20,452 nt of DNA from Planctomycetota bacterium (GTDB taxonomy: Bacteria; Planctomycetota; PLA2; JAEUHO01). Below, one piece after another: positions 8,358-16,074 of this stretch. Where the stretch lies: positions 1-20,452 of the forward strand of contig JAPKHB010000028.1 of assembly GCA_026647295.1 (NCBI GenBank), written 5' to 3'. Below the pieces are notes generated by a model. It was not told the DNA's origin, made no database searches, and worked only from the letters and a program-made list of their open reading frames with translations. Positions within the stretch are counted from its first letter, which is position 1; each line of letters begins with the position of its first letter. Both the position numbers and the translations under genes were made by a program.

Positions 8358-9386
8358 TCAGCGCTCCGCCGTGAGGCCGGCCTGCACGAGGGTGTGGATG
8401 TGCAGCAGCCCCACGGGCCGGCCCTCGGGCCCGACCACGGGCAGGAGGTTGATGGGCCGGGGCTGGTGGCGCTCCATGAGCCGCAGGGCGTCGAGCGCCA
8501 GCGTCTCCGGGGTGACGGTGACCGGCCCGCGCGTCATCAGTTCGCCGATCGGCCGCTTCAGCAGGGCCGTCACGTCGCCGCGCGAGACCTGGATCGTGCG
8601 CCGCACGTCGCCGTCGGTGAGCAGCCCCACCAGCCGGCCGGCGCCGTCGACGACGCTCACGCCGCCCCAGGTGCCGCGGGTGACCGCGTCCAGCGCCTCG
8701 CCGAAGCTGGCCGACTGGTCCACGACCGGGTTGGGGTGCGGGCCGCGCAGGAGGTCCACGACGCGCAGCGTGAGCTTGGTGCCGATCGCCCCGCTGGGGT
8801 GGAAGAGGCGGTAGTCGTTGGCCCCGAAGCCGCGCCGCTCCATGAGCGCGACCGTCAGCGCGTCGCCCAGCGCCAGGGTGAGGGCGGCCGACACGGTGGG
8901 CACGAGGCCCATGGCGTCGGCTTCGCGGATCTCGCCCCAGCACAGCGCCACGTCGGCGGCGCGCGCGAGCGGGCTCGCGGCGGGCCCCGTGAGCGCGATC
9001 ACGCGCGCGCCCAGGCTGCGGATGGTGGGCACGAGTTCCATCACCTCGCGGGTCGCGCCCGAGTTGGAGATCGCCACCACCACGTCGCGGGCCGTGACGA
9101 TGCCCACGTCGCCGTGGAAGCCCTCCGCCGGGTGCAGGAACACCGCCGGCGTCCCCGTCGAGACCAGCGTGGCGGCGATCTTGCGCCCGATCTGCCCCGA
9201 CTTCCCGATGCCGCACAGGATCACCCGCCCCGGGCACGAGAGCATCAGTTCGACGGCGCGGTCGAAGGCCTCGCGCTGGCGGTCGAAGGCCCCGAGCAGG
9301 GCTTCGAGGGCGTCGCGCTCGCTGGCGATCACGCGCCGCCCGGTCTCGTGCGCGGGGACCGAGGGCTCGGGCGGGGCGGCGGACAT
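8358..9386 (-). CDS. kdsD: D-arabinose-5-phosphate isomerase (KdsD/KpsF/GutQ family)
   Basis: The 342-residue protein has a sugar-isomerase (SIS) domain (about 20-205) and a C-terminal CBS pair (about 213-342). The SIS part carries CGIGKSGQIGRK (58-69), HPAEGFHGD (85-93), SNSGATRE (107-114) and FHPSGAIGTKL (195-205), all diagnostic of enzymes converting ribulose 5-phosphate to arabinose 5-phosphate, the first step of KDO synthesis for lipopolysaccharide. The CBS pair includes GLLTDGDVRR. The ATG at 9386 is preferred over the longer frame to 9476, because it lies 7 bases after a -10-like TACGAT and the extension would overlap the divergent comEC gene. It is the first gene of the operon with phosphomannomutase and the acylase. 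The domain set is complete. Confidence 0.95.
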   Translation of the reverse strand: MSAAPPEPSVPAHETGRRVIASERDALEALLGAFDRQREAFDRAVELMLSCPGRVILCGIGKSGQIGRKIAATLVSTGTPAVFLHPAEGFHGDVGIVTARDVVVAISNSGATREVMELVPTIRSLGARVIALTGPAASPLARAADVALCWGEIREADAMGLVPTVSAALTLALGDALTVALMERRGFGANDYRLFHPSGAIGTKLTLRVVDLLRGPHPNPVVDQSASFGEALDAVTRGTWGGVSVVDGAGRLVGLLTDGDVRRTIQVSRGDVTALLKRPIGELMTRGPVTVTPETLALDALRLMERHQPRPINLLPVVGPEGRPVGLLHIHTLVQAGLTAER

Positions 9387-9393
9387 CGGCCGG

Positions 9394-9399
9394 ATCGTA
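9394..9399 (-). promoter_or_regulatory. Candidate -10 of the kdsD operon, leaderless arrangement
   Basis: On the minus strand TACGAT is followed by 7 bases and then the kdsD ATG (9386), with no Shine-Dalgarno sequence in between. It lies in the 62-base divergent spacer with comEC. No good -35 is visible at 16-18 bases upstream. Confidence 0.5.
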
Positions 9400-9448
9400 C
9401 GCGAGGGCGCGGGCGTGACCCCGCCCCGCGGCGGCGCGAGGACCCGGG

Positions 9449-11770
9449 ATGAGCGTGCGCGCGCCGCGCCTGCCACCCCGGGGGCCGGCCCTGGCCCTCC
9501 TGGGCCTCGTGCTCGGGCTGGGCCTGGCCCGCCTGCCGGGCGCCGTGCTGCTCACCCCCGCCGCCGCGCTGCTCGGGCTGGCCGGCCGGCGCTTCCTCCC
9601 CGGGGCCGCCGGGCTCGCGCTCGGCCTGGCCGTGCTGGCCCCGGCGCCGGCCCGGCCCGCCGGCCCCGGCGCGCCGGGCGAACGCCTCGAGGTCGAGGGG
9701 ACCATCGCGGCCACGCGCCCGCCCACCCGCTCGGGCCGCTGGCTGCGCCTTGGGGTGGGTGCGCGCGCGAGCGCGGGCGCGGGCACCCTGGAGGTGCGCG
9801 TTTCGCGCGCCGTGCTCGCGCCGGCGAGCCTCGAGCCGGGCGCCCGCCTGGTCGCGATCGTGCGCGTGCGCGAGCCCCTCCCCGGGCGGGCGGTGCAGGC
9901 CGACGCCCTGTGGGCGCGCGTGCTCACCCGCGGGCGGGGCCCGGCCGCCGCGCTCGCGCGGGTGCGGGACGCCGCCTGCGAGCGCCTGGACGAAGCGCTC
10001 GCGCCCGAGGACGCGGGCCTCGCGCGCGCGCTGCTGCTCGGCAGCCGCGAGGCGCTCTCGCGCGCCGACCGCGCGCGCTTCCGCGCCGCCGGCCAGGGGC
10101 ACCTGCTGGCCGTGTCGGGCCTCCACGTCGGCCTGCTCGCGGGGATGTTCCTGTGGCTGGCGGCGCGGGCGGGCCTCGGCCAGCGCGCGCGGGCCTGGGG
10201 GACGCTCGGCCTGGTCGCCGTGTACGTGCCGCTGGTCGGGGCCCCGCCCTCGGCGCTGCGCGCCGGGCTCGGCGTCGCGCTCTACCAGGTGGGCGTGCTG
10301 CTCGACCGCCGCCCGCCGCCGCTGGCGGTGCTGTGCTGGGTGCTGCTCCTGCTGCTGGGCGCGGCGCCGTCCACCCTCTACTCCCCCGCCCTGCAGTTGA
10401 GCGCGGCGGCGGTGCTCGCGATCCTGCTGCTCGCGCCGCACCTGGGCGCGCCGTGGGGTCGGGACGAGCCGCTGGACGAGTTCCTGCCGCGCCGCCCGCG
10501 GCGCGTGCGCGCGGCGGTGGCCGTCTCGCTGGCCGCGCACCTGGGCACCGCGCCCTGGCTCGCGCAGCACCTCGGCGAGCTCTCGCCCGGCGCCTGGCTC
10601 GTGGCCGTGCCGAGCGTCCTGCTCACCGCGGTCCTGGTCGCGGCGGGCTTCGGGCTCCTGCTGCTGGCCCCGCTGGGCGTGGCGGCGACCCCGTGCGCCG
10701 CGGTCGTTTCGGCCGCGGCGGCGGGGCTGCGGGGGCTGCTCGACGGGGCGATCGCCCTCGGCGTGCGCGCGCTGCCCGCGGCCGCGCCCGGGGGCGTGGG
10801 CTGGACCCTCTACCTCCTGGGCTACGCCCTGCTCCTTCGCGCGCGGCCGCGGGCGGGCCTTGGCCTGCTGGCCGCCTTCCACGCCTGGGTACTGTGCGGC
10901 CCGGCCCCGGTCGGCGAAGGCCGCCCCGCGGACGCGGCCGCGTACGATGCCGCGCCCATGCCCCCGGGCAGCCCCTCCCCCGTGACGGACCTCGCAACGC
11001 TGCTCCCCGTGGGGCTCGCGCTGCTGGGCTTCGCGGTGGTGAGCGCGCGGCCGTTGCGCTGGCTGTCCGCCGGAGGGGCGGCGGCGGCCTTCTGCCTGGG
11101 GCTCGGGGCGACGGCCGCGCTCGGGCTGGGGGCGCTGGCCGCGCTGCTGGCGCCCTTCGTGGTCGCCACGCTGCTCGGCCGGCTGCCGGGCGGGCCGCGC
11201 CATGGCGCGCGGCGCCTCGGGCAGGTGGCGGCCAACGGCGCGCCGGCGGCGTTCGGGGCGCTGCTCGCAGCCGCCGGGCGGCCGGAGGCCGGGCTCGCCG
11301 CGCTGCTCGGCGGGCTGGCCGCGCTCGGGGCCGACACCTGCGCCACGGAGATCGGCCTGCGCCATGGCCGCCGCCCCTTCCGCCTGGCGGGCCGGCGCCC
11401 GCTCGGGCCGGGGGAGAGCGGGGCCGTCACGGTGGCGGGTCTGCTCGCCACGCTGCCGGGCGCGGCGCTCGCCCCGCTCGCCTACGGCCTGGTGGCCGGC
11501 TTCGGGCCGCTGCTGTGGGCCGCGGGGGCCGCGGGGGTCGCGGGGGCGCTGCTGGACAGCGTGCTGGGCAGCACGCTCCAGTTCCGCGGTCGGGATCCCG
11601 CCACCGGGCGCCTCACCGAAGCGCGCCGCCTCGCCGACGGCCGCCGGCCCGCGCGCGTGGCGGGCCTTGGCTGGCTGGGCAACGACGAGGTCAACCTGGT
11701 CAGCGGCCTGTTTGCGGCGCTGTTGTGCGTGGCCTGGCTCGGCCTCGCGCTCCCATGGTTCGAGGGCTAG
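9449..11770 (+). CDS. comEC: ComEC/Rec2-family channel domain fused to a DUF92 membrane domain
   Basis: A 773-residue polytopic membrane protein in one uninterrupted frame. Residues 1-65 hold Ala/Leu-rich membrane segments; 78-160 look like the small OB-like ComEC N-terminal domain (LEVEGTIAATR through PGRAVQADALWARVL). Residues about 185-490 are the competence domain, with the hallmark GHLLAVSGLHVGLL at 217-230 and several membrane helices. ComEC carries single-stranded DNA across the inner membrane during transformation. The usual C-terminal metallo-beta-lactamase-like nuclease domain is absent. Instead, residues about 504-773 match DUF92 (TMEM19/VTE6-like), with GADTCATEIG near 627, GESGAVTVAG, LLDSVLGSTLQ and NDEVNLVSGL. 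DUF92 includes plant phytyl-phosphate kinase. GAGGA lies 6 bases before the ATG. An internal ATG at 10958, with a -10-like TACGAT before it, could give a separate DUF92 product. Confidence 0.87.
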   Translation: MSVRAPRLPPRGPALALLGLVLGLGLARLPGAVLLTPAAALLGLAGRRFLPGAAGLALGLAVLAPAPARPAGPGAPGERLEVEGTIAATRPPTRSGRWLRLGVGARASAGAGTLEVRVSRAVLAPASLEPGARLVAIVRVREPLPGRAVQADALWARVLTRGRGPAAALARVRDAACERLDEALAPEDAGLARALLLGSREALSRADRARFRAAGQGHLLAVSGLHVGLLAGMFLWLAARAGLGQRARAWGTLGLVAVYVPLVGAPPSALRAGLGVALYQVGVLLDRRPPPLAVLCWVLLLLLGAAPSTLYSPALQLSAAAVLAILLLAPHLGAPWGRDEPLDEFLPRRPRRVRAAVAVSLAAHLGTAPWLAQHLGELSPGAWLVAVPSVLLTAVLVAAGFGLLLLAPLGVAATPCAAVVSAAAAGLRGLLDGAIALGVRALPAAAPGGVGWTLYLLGYALLLRARPRAGLGLLAAFHAWVLCGPAPVGEGRPADAAAYDAAPMPPGSPSPVTDLATLLPVGLALLGFAVVSARPLRWLSAGGAAAAFCLGLGATAALGLGALAALLAPFVVATLLGRLPGGPRHGARRLGQVAANGAPAAFGALLAAAGRPEAGLAALLGGLAALGADTCATEIGLRHGRRPFRLAGRRPLGPGESGAVTVAGLLATLPGAALAPLAYGLVAGFGPLLWAAGAAGVAGALLDSVLGSTLQFRGRDPATGRLTEARRLADGRRPARVAGLGWLGNDEVNLVSGLFAALLCVAWLGLALPWFEG
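10943..10948 (+). promoter_or_regulatory. Candidate internal -10 before the DUF92 part of comEC-DUF92
   Basis: TACGAT, the same hexamer as before kdsD, lies 9 bases upstream of the in-frame ATG at 10958 (residue 504), exactly where the ComEC part ends and the DUF92 part begins. It would allow a leaderless transcript for a free-standing DUF92 protein of 270 residues. It is inside coding sequence, so it may also be chance. Confidence 0.35.
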
Positions 11771-13992
11771 CGGGGCGTCGGGACCTCGATCCAGACCCCG
11801 GCCAGGACGCCCACGGTGCGCTTGTGGAAGGCGTTGGCGAAGGTCCGGCTCCCCCCCCGGGCCAGGGCCGGACCCGGGGCCCGGGCCGCGAACAGGTCCA
11901 GGTCGAAGAGGCCGCCGTCGTCCAGCAGGCGCACGGGGAAGGGCCACGCCGGCAGGTCGCAGTCGGTGGCGACCTCGTCGCCGGTCAGCGCGCCGTCCTG
12001 CACCGTGCGCACGTAGCGCGCCGCCACCCGCCCGAGTTCCACACGCTGGTGGCGGCGGTGACGCTCCTCGACCCGGGCGGTGAGCCGCAGCGCGGCGAGC
12101 GTGTCCTCCAGCAGCAGCACCGGGACCCGGATCGGGCGGCTGGACGCCCCGGGCGCGAGCGGGGTGCCGTGCACGAACTCCGAGCCCACGCCGATGACGC
12201 CGCCCGCAGCGTCGTAGAGCGTGACCACGATGCGCTGCGACTCGCTCGAGCCCGCCGAGAGCGGCTGGTCCGAGACGTTGCGCAGGCGGGCCTGGACTTC
12301 CACCCGCGGGTGCGGCGGCACGAAGCGCGGGTCGAAGGTGCGCTTGAGGAAGACCTCCTCGAACGCCAGCGAGTCGCCGACGGGCTCGAAGGCGGCTTCG
12401 TGGACGTTGTAGACCTCCAGGTCGGGGCCCGGGATCTCCCCGGCCGGCCCCGCCATGGTGAAGCTCGTGGTCTCGCCGGGGGCGAGTTCGCGCACGGGCA
12501 GGTGCGTGGAGAGCGGCCGCACGCCGGGCGCGGTCCCCCGCGCGCGCAGGAGCGGATTCGTGACCGCCACCGACCCGTCGTTGCGCACCTCGCCCACCAG
12601 GACGCGCAGCGCCTGGCCCTCGCGGGTCTTGAGGTCCTTGGTCCGCACGCCCAGGAGGGTGAAGGCCGAGCGCGGGGCCGCCCGCAGGAGGACCTCGAAG
12701 GACGCGGGCGGGCCGGGACCGGCCTCGTAGCGGGTGAGGATGACGCCCACGCCCCGGCCGGCGGGCAGGCGCGCCGGGGCGAAGGACACGCCGGCGCCCG
12801 GGGCGACGCGCTGGACCCCGTAGCGCCCCGGGCCGGGCACGAGCACCTGCACCCCGAGCGCGGGATCGGCCGGCTCCACGCGCACCTCCAGCGCCGCCTC
12901 GGGGGCGAGCCCCGCCGGCGGCAGGAAGGCCAGGTAGCGCGTCTCCAGCGGCGCGAGCCGGACCTCGTGACGCAGCGGCTCCGCGGGCTCCCGGCCCGCG
13001 CCGAAGTGCGCCGCCACCGCGGCCGTGAGCGAGGTGAGCGCGGGGCGCAGCGGCCCCCGGCGCCGCGGCGTGCCCCGGCGCAGGTGCTCCGCGTCGCGCA
13101 GTTCGGTGCCTTCGGGCAGGTCCGGCCGCAGCAGGCAGCCCACCCGGAAGCGGTCGAACCAGGCCCGGAAGCGCGGCCCGAGCGGGCCGTCGTCGCCCAT
13201 CACCCGGCCGATGGCCTCCAGCGCGTTGGGCTCGGGGCCCTCGCAGGCCTCGAAGACGCGGCGCAGGACCTCCGCGCCCTCGTGCGCCGCCCAGAAGCGG
13301 AAGAACGCCGAGGCGCCGTAGGCCCGCCCGCGCGCGGCGTTGACGAAGATGTCCTCGCCCTCGAACCAGTGGTACGGCCCGGGGACGAGCAGGTTGCGCG
13401 CCTCGGCGCGCACGCAGTAGCCCGCGCCGGGCACGACGGCGTCGGCCGCCCAGTTGGCCGTGGCCTCCTTGAACCACGACGGCTCGCCCGGCCCCCGGTC
13501 CGTGCAGCCCCCGGCCGCGTCGGCGGGCGCGCCGTAGGCGTACTGGATGGCGTGGAAGATCTCGTGGGCCACCGTGCCGCGCATCGGCCGGTGCCCCGCA
13601 TCCCAGGGGTAGCGGCCCGTCGCGCGCAGCATGGCGAGGTTGAGCCGGATCTTGCGCGGGCGCGGAAAGTAGCGCCCCGAGGCGCGGGCCGGGTCGCCCG
13701 AAGCGGCGAAGTCCACGATCCCGATCACGTAGCGGCCGCGCCAGGACCGTAGGCACGGCGCGCGCAATCCGAGGGCCTCGTAGCCGGCGAGGGCCTCCTT
13801 CGCCCACTGGGCCACCTCGGCGGCCTCGGCCTGCGTCACCTTGCCCGCGGCCTCGTCCGCGGCCCGGTAGACCACCAGGAAACGGTCGTTGTAGGCCGCC
13901 CGCAGCGGCCGTTCCCCTTCCGCCCCGGCCCGCGGCGCCGCCGCCAGCCCTACGCACAGGGCCAGGCCCGCGATCCACGCCCGGAGCCTCAC
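11767..13992 (-). CDS. Secreted HExxH zinc metallopeptidase with C-terminal beta-rich region
   Basis: The 741-residue protein starts with a signal peptide (LRAWIAGLALCVGLAAAPRAGA, likely cut after residue 24). The catalytic motif HEIFHAIQYAYG places zinc ligands His143 and His147 with Glu144. Glu176 in SWFKEATANWAAD is a good third ligand, a gluzincin (MA(E)) arrangement. After about residue 330 come beta-rich segments with conserved-looking phrases such as RNDGSVAVTNPLLRARG and ARLRNVSDQPLSAGSSESQR, which resemble immunoglobulin-like or transglutaminase-type add-on domains. The start GTG at 13992 overlaps the upstream lipoprotein stop (GTGA) and has GGAGGAA within 6 bases upstream, so translation is coupled. 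The substrate is unknown and no named peptidase subfamily is recognised. Its stop overlaps the convergent comEC stop within CTAG. Confidence 0.8.
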   Translation of the reverse strand: MRLRAWIAGLALCVGLAAAPRAGAEGERPLRAAYNDRFLVVYRAADEAAGKVTQAEAAEVAQWAKEALAGYEALGLRAPCLRSWRGRYVIGIVDFAASGDPARASGRYFPRPRKIRLNLAMLRATGRYPWDAGHRPMRGTVAHEIFHAIQYAYGAPADAAGGCTDRGPGEPSWFKEATANWAADAVVPGAGYCVRAEARNLLVPGPYHWFEGEDIFVNAARGRAYGASAFFRFWAAHEGAEVLRRVFEACEGPEPNALEAIGRVMGDDGPLGPRFRAWFDRFRVGCLLRPDLPEGTELRDAEHLRRGTPRRRGPLRPALTSLTAAVAAHFGAGREPAEPLRHEVRLAPLETRYLAFLPPAGLAPEAALEVRVEPADPALGVQVLVPGPGRYGVQRVAPGAGVSFAPARLPAGRGVGVILTRYEAGPGPPASFEVLLRAAPRSAFTLLGVRTKDLKTREGQALRVLVGEVRNDGSVAVTNPLLRARGTAPGVRPLSTHLPVRELAPGETTSFTMAGPAGEIPGPDLEVYNVHEAAFEPVGDSLAFEEVFLKRTFDPRFVPPHPRVEVQARLRNVSDQPLSAGSSESQRIVVTLYDAAGGVIGVGSEFVHGTPLAPGASSRPIRVPVLLLEDTLAALRLTARVEERHRRHQRVELGRVAARYVRTVQDGALTGDEVATDCDLPAWPFPVRLLDDGGLFDLDLFAARAPGPALARGGSRTFANAFHKRTVGVLAGVWIEVPTPR

Positions 13993-14837
13993 CGCAGTTC
14001 CTCCCCCGCCGCCGGCGCGGGCATGAGGCGCCACGGCACCGGCCCGTGATCGTGCACGCTCCACGTGCTCTCGAAGGCGATCGCGCCGAAGTCCGTCGCC
14101 GGCTCGACCTCTTCGTCCGCCGCAAGGGGTCCGAGGCCCTCCACCTCGAGTTGCCCGGCGAGGAGGGCCCGCTCCCGCACCGCCAGGACGCGCCGCGCGG
14201 GGGCCCACGTGGCCTCCCGGCCGGCGCCCGGCACGAGCTCGACGCCAAAGGCCGAAAGCCGCGCCGGGCCGTCGGCCGCGAGGCGCACCTCCAGCGCCCC
14301 CGGCGGGCCCGGGGCCAGGCGCAGGTCGAGCAGGCGGGCCCCGAGGTCCCCGTCGGCGCCGGGGTCGTGGTCGATGTGCGCGGGCGGCTCGGACAGGCCG
14401 AGGTCCAGGCGGCCCTGTGGGCCCGCGAACCCGTGGACGCGGCGCGCGCCCCCCCGGCGGCCCGCCCCCGCGTACACGCGCTCCCAGAGCACGACGCCCG
14501 CGCAGCGCGAAAGGGGCGTGTCTCCGTCGGCGAGCGTGACCCCGTGCGCCGCGAGCGCGGCGGGGTCGGTGAGCGCGGCCACCTCGGGGTCGAGCCACAG
14601 GACGCCCGCGCGCCACTCGACGCCCGGGTCCTCGGCCTCGCCGTGCTCCTCGGCCAGCACGCCCCGGAAGTCGTCGGCGTGCACCTCGCGGAGCACCACC
14701 AGGTGCACCCGCCCGCCGTCCTCGCCCGCAGGGGCGCCGCCGCCGCCCGCCCCGGAGCCCTTCGGTCCGTCGCCGCAGGCGCCCAGGATGAGCGCCAGGA
14801 CCGCCCCCACGCCCGTAGCGACCGCCCGTCTGCCCAT
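13989..14837 (-). CDS. Lipoprotein of unknown function
   Basis: The 282-residue protein begins with a type II signal peptide: two Arg, a hydrophobic stretch, and the lipobox LGAC with Cys21 as the lipidated residue. A Gly/Asp-rich linker follows (about 22-40). The body is Ala/Gly/Asp-rich with beta-like strands (HLVVLREVHADDF, LDLGLSEPP, ALEVRLAADG, RLSAFGVELVPG) and several His/Asp-rich spots such as HIDHDPGADGD. No family is recognised. It is the first gene of a coupled pair with the HExxH metallopeptidase, so it may act with, hold or inhibit that enzyme; this is inferred from arrangement only. GGAG lies 8 bases before the ATG. Both products should be exported. Confidence 0.75.
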   Translation of the reverse strand: MGRRAVATGVGAVLALILGACGDGPKGSGAGGGGAPAGEDGGRVHLVVLREVHADDFRGVLAEEHGEAEDPGVEWRAGVLWLDPEVAALTDPAALAAHGVTLADGDTPLSRCAGVVLWERVYAGAGRRGGARRVHGFAGPQGRLDLGLSEPPAHIDHDPGADGDLGARLLDLRLAPGPPGALEVRLAADGPARLSAFGVELVPGAGREATWAPARRVLAVRERALLAGQLEVEGLGPLAADEEVEPATDFGAIAFESTWSVHDHGPVPWRLMPAPAAGEELR

Positions 14838-14867
14838 GCCCGCGGCTCCGTTGCCACCCGGGCACCC

Positions 14868-14873
14868 AGCCTA
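14868..14873 (-). promoter_or_regulatory. Candidate -10 of the lipoprotein-metallopeptidase pair
   Basis: On the minus strand TAGGCT lies 30 bases before the ATG at 14837. This leaves a leader of about 24 bases that contains GGAG (14846-14849) 8 bases from the start. It shares an 84-base divergent spacer with the hydrolase gene. Confidence 0.4.
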
Positions 14874-14908
14874 GCCGGCCCCGGGCGCGCCCCGCAAGCC
14901 CGCCGGCC

Positions 14909-14914
14909 TACACT
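14909..14914 (+). promoter_or_regulatory. Candidate -10 of the alpha/beta hydrolase gene, leaderless arrangement
   Basis: TACACT is followed by 7 bases and the ATG at 14922. No Shine-Dalgarno sequence lies in the gap. This is the same geometry as before kdsD and the 86-residue gene. Confidence 0.45.
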
Positions 14915-14921
14915 GCGCGGC

Positions 14922-16049
14922 ATGGCGTCCCTCCCCATCCCCCGCTCGCGGCGCCGCACGGTGGTGCTGGCGGCGCTGGCGCTCCTCTGGGTCCCCGTCG
15001 GGCCGGCGCCTGCCGCGGCCGGGGAGCGCGAGGAGGCCTGGGTCGCCGGAAAGGTGCTCGAACGCCGCTCCCGCGCCCACGGGCGGGCCTATTCCTTCTT
15101 CGCCCCGGCCAGGGCGGGCGCGCGCCAGGCGCTGCCGCTGGTCGTCTCGATCCACGGCCGGGGGGGCTCCGGCCAGGCGGAGATGCGCGCCTGGCAGGGC
15201 CTGGCGAGCCAGCACCGCTTCCTGGTCGCGTGCCCGGACATGGTGACCGCCACCAACCACCTCCAGCCCGCGAGCACGCTTGCGCCGGCGGAGGAGGACG
15301 ACCAGGTGCTGCTTTCGATCGTCGAGGAGGTCGCGGAGCACTTCAAGGTGCAGCGCCGCGCGGTGCTGATCACCGGCTTCTCCGGCGGCGGGAACCCCTC
15401 CTACCACACCGGCCTGCGCCACCCGGAGTGGTTCACGCACATCTGCACGCGCGGCGGGAACTTCTCGCCGCCCCAGGTCCCGCCCGCCGCCGCCCGGGGC
15501 GCCGGGCCGGAGCACACGCGCATCCTCATCTTCTTCGGCGAGCGGGACCACGAGTTGATCATCGGCCCCAACGGCAACGACGGCCAGGCGCACCAGGCGC
15601 GCGACGCGCTCGTCGCGGCCGGCTACCGGCACGTCGAGTTCGAGCAGGTCCCCGGCATGGGGCACGAAAGCCGCCCGCGGCACGCGGCGGAGTGGTTCGC
15701 GGCCTGGATCGACGCCAACGAGAAGCGGCTCAAGGCCGCCGAGAAGGCCGACGACCTGGTCGCGCGGGCCCGCGCGGCGACCGCCAAGGGGCGCGCCGCC
15801 GAGGCCTACAGACACCTTGCGACCCTGGAGGCCGTGGAGGAGAAGGCCGGGCTGCCGCCCCGCGCGCCCGCCGAGCGCGAGCGCGTGGACGCCGCCGCCG
15901 GTCCGCTGCTCGAGGCGGCGGCCGCGGCCGAAGCGGCCGGCGACCTCGTCGCGGCCCGCCGGGGGCTGGAGCAGGTCGCGCGCGAGTTCAAGGGGCGCCC
16001 GCCCGGGGCAACGGCCGCGGCGCGCCTGGCCGCGCTCGGCGCCTCCTGA
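14922..16049 (+). CDS. Secreted alpha/beta hydrolase (esterase/depolymerase-like) with helical tail
   Basis: The 375-residue protein starts with an Arg-rich n-region and hydrophobic signal peptide, probably cut near APAAA/GE (33). The hydrolase domain has the oxyanion strand LPLVVSIHGRGGSG (71-84), nucleophile elbow GFSGGG with Ser154, Asp209 in FFGERDHE and His248 in PGMGHESR, a complete candidate triad. The layout resembles the PHB-depolymerase/feruloyl-esterase (LpqC-like) group. After about residue 263, a coiled, Ala/Glu/Arg-rich helical region follows (AEKADDLVARARAATAKG and a second helical stretch), perhaps a TPR-like or coiled-coil tail not needed for catalysis. The ATG is chosen because it starts the signal peptide and follows a -10-like TACACT; the upstream frame is antisense to the lipoprotein gene. 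The substrate is unknown. Confidence 0.87.
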   Translation: MASLPIPRSRRRTVVLAALALLWVPVGPAPAAAGEREEAWVAGKVLERRSRAHGRAYSFFAPARAGARQALPLVVSIHGRGGSGQAEMRAWQGLASQHRFLVACPDMVTATNHLQPASTLAPAEEDDQVLLSIVEEVAEHFKVQRRAVLITGFSGGGNPSYHTGLRHPEWFTHICTRGGNFSPPQVPPAAARGAGPEHTRILIFFGERDHELIIGPNGNDGQAHQARDALVAAGYRHVEFEQVPGMGHESRPRHAAEWFAAWIDANEKRLKAAEKADDLVARARAATAKGRAAEAYRHLATLEAVEEKAGLPPRAPAERERVDAAAGPLLEAAAAAEAAGDLVAARRGLEQVAREFKGRPPGATAAARLAALGAS

Positions 16050-16074
16050 CGGCTCGCCCGCCGGGCGGCCCCCT

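Noticed and set aside
9387..9476. 30-residue extension of kdsD upstream of the ATG at 9386
   Set aside because: It would overlap the divergent comEC start and adds no conserved residues. The -10-like TACGAT lies between the two starts.
8818..13752. Plus-strand open frame of 1644 codons
   Set aside because: It covers kdsD antisense, comEC out of frame and the metallopeptidase antisense, and has no recognisable motif.
9329..14959. Minus-strand open frame of 1876 codons
   Set aside because: It is antisense or out of frame to comEC, the metallopeptidase and the lipoprotein. Its translation is Arg/Gly/Pro-rich low complexity with no domain, the usual shadow in high-GC DNA.
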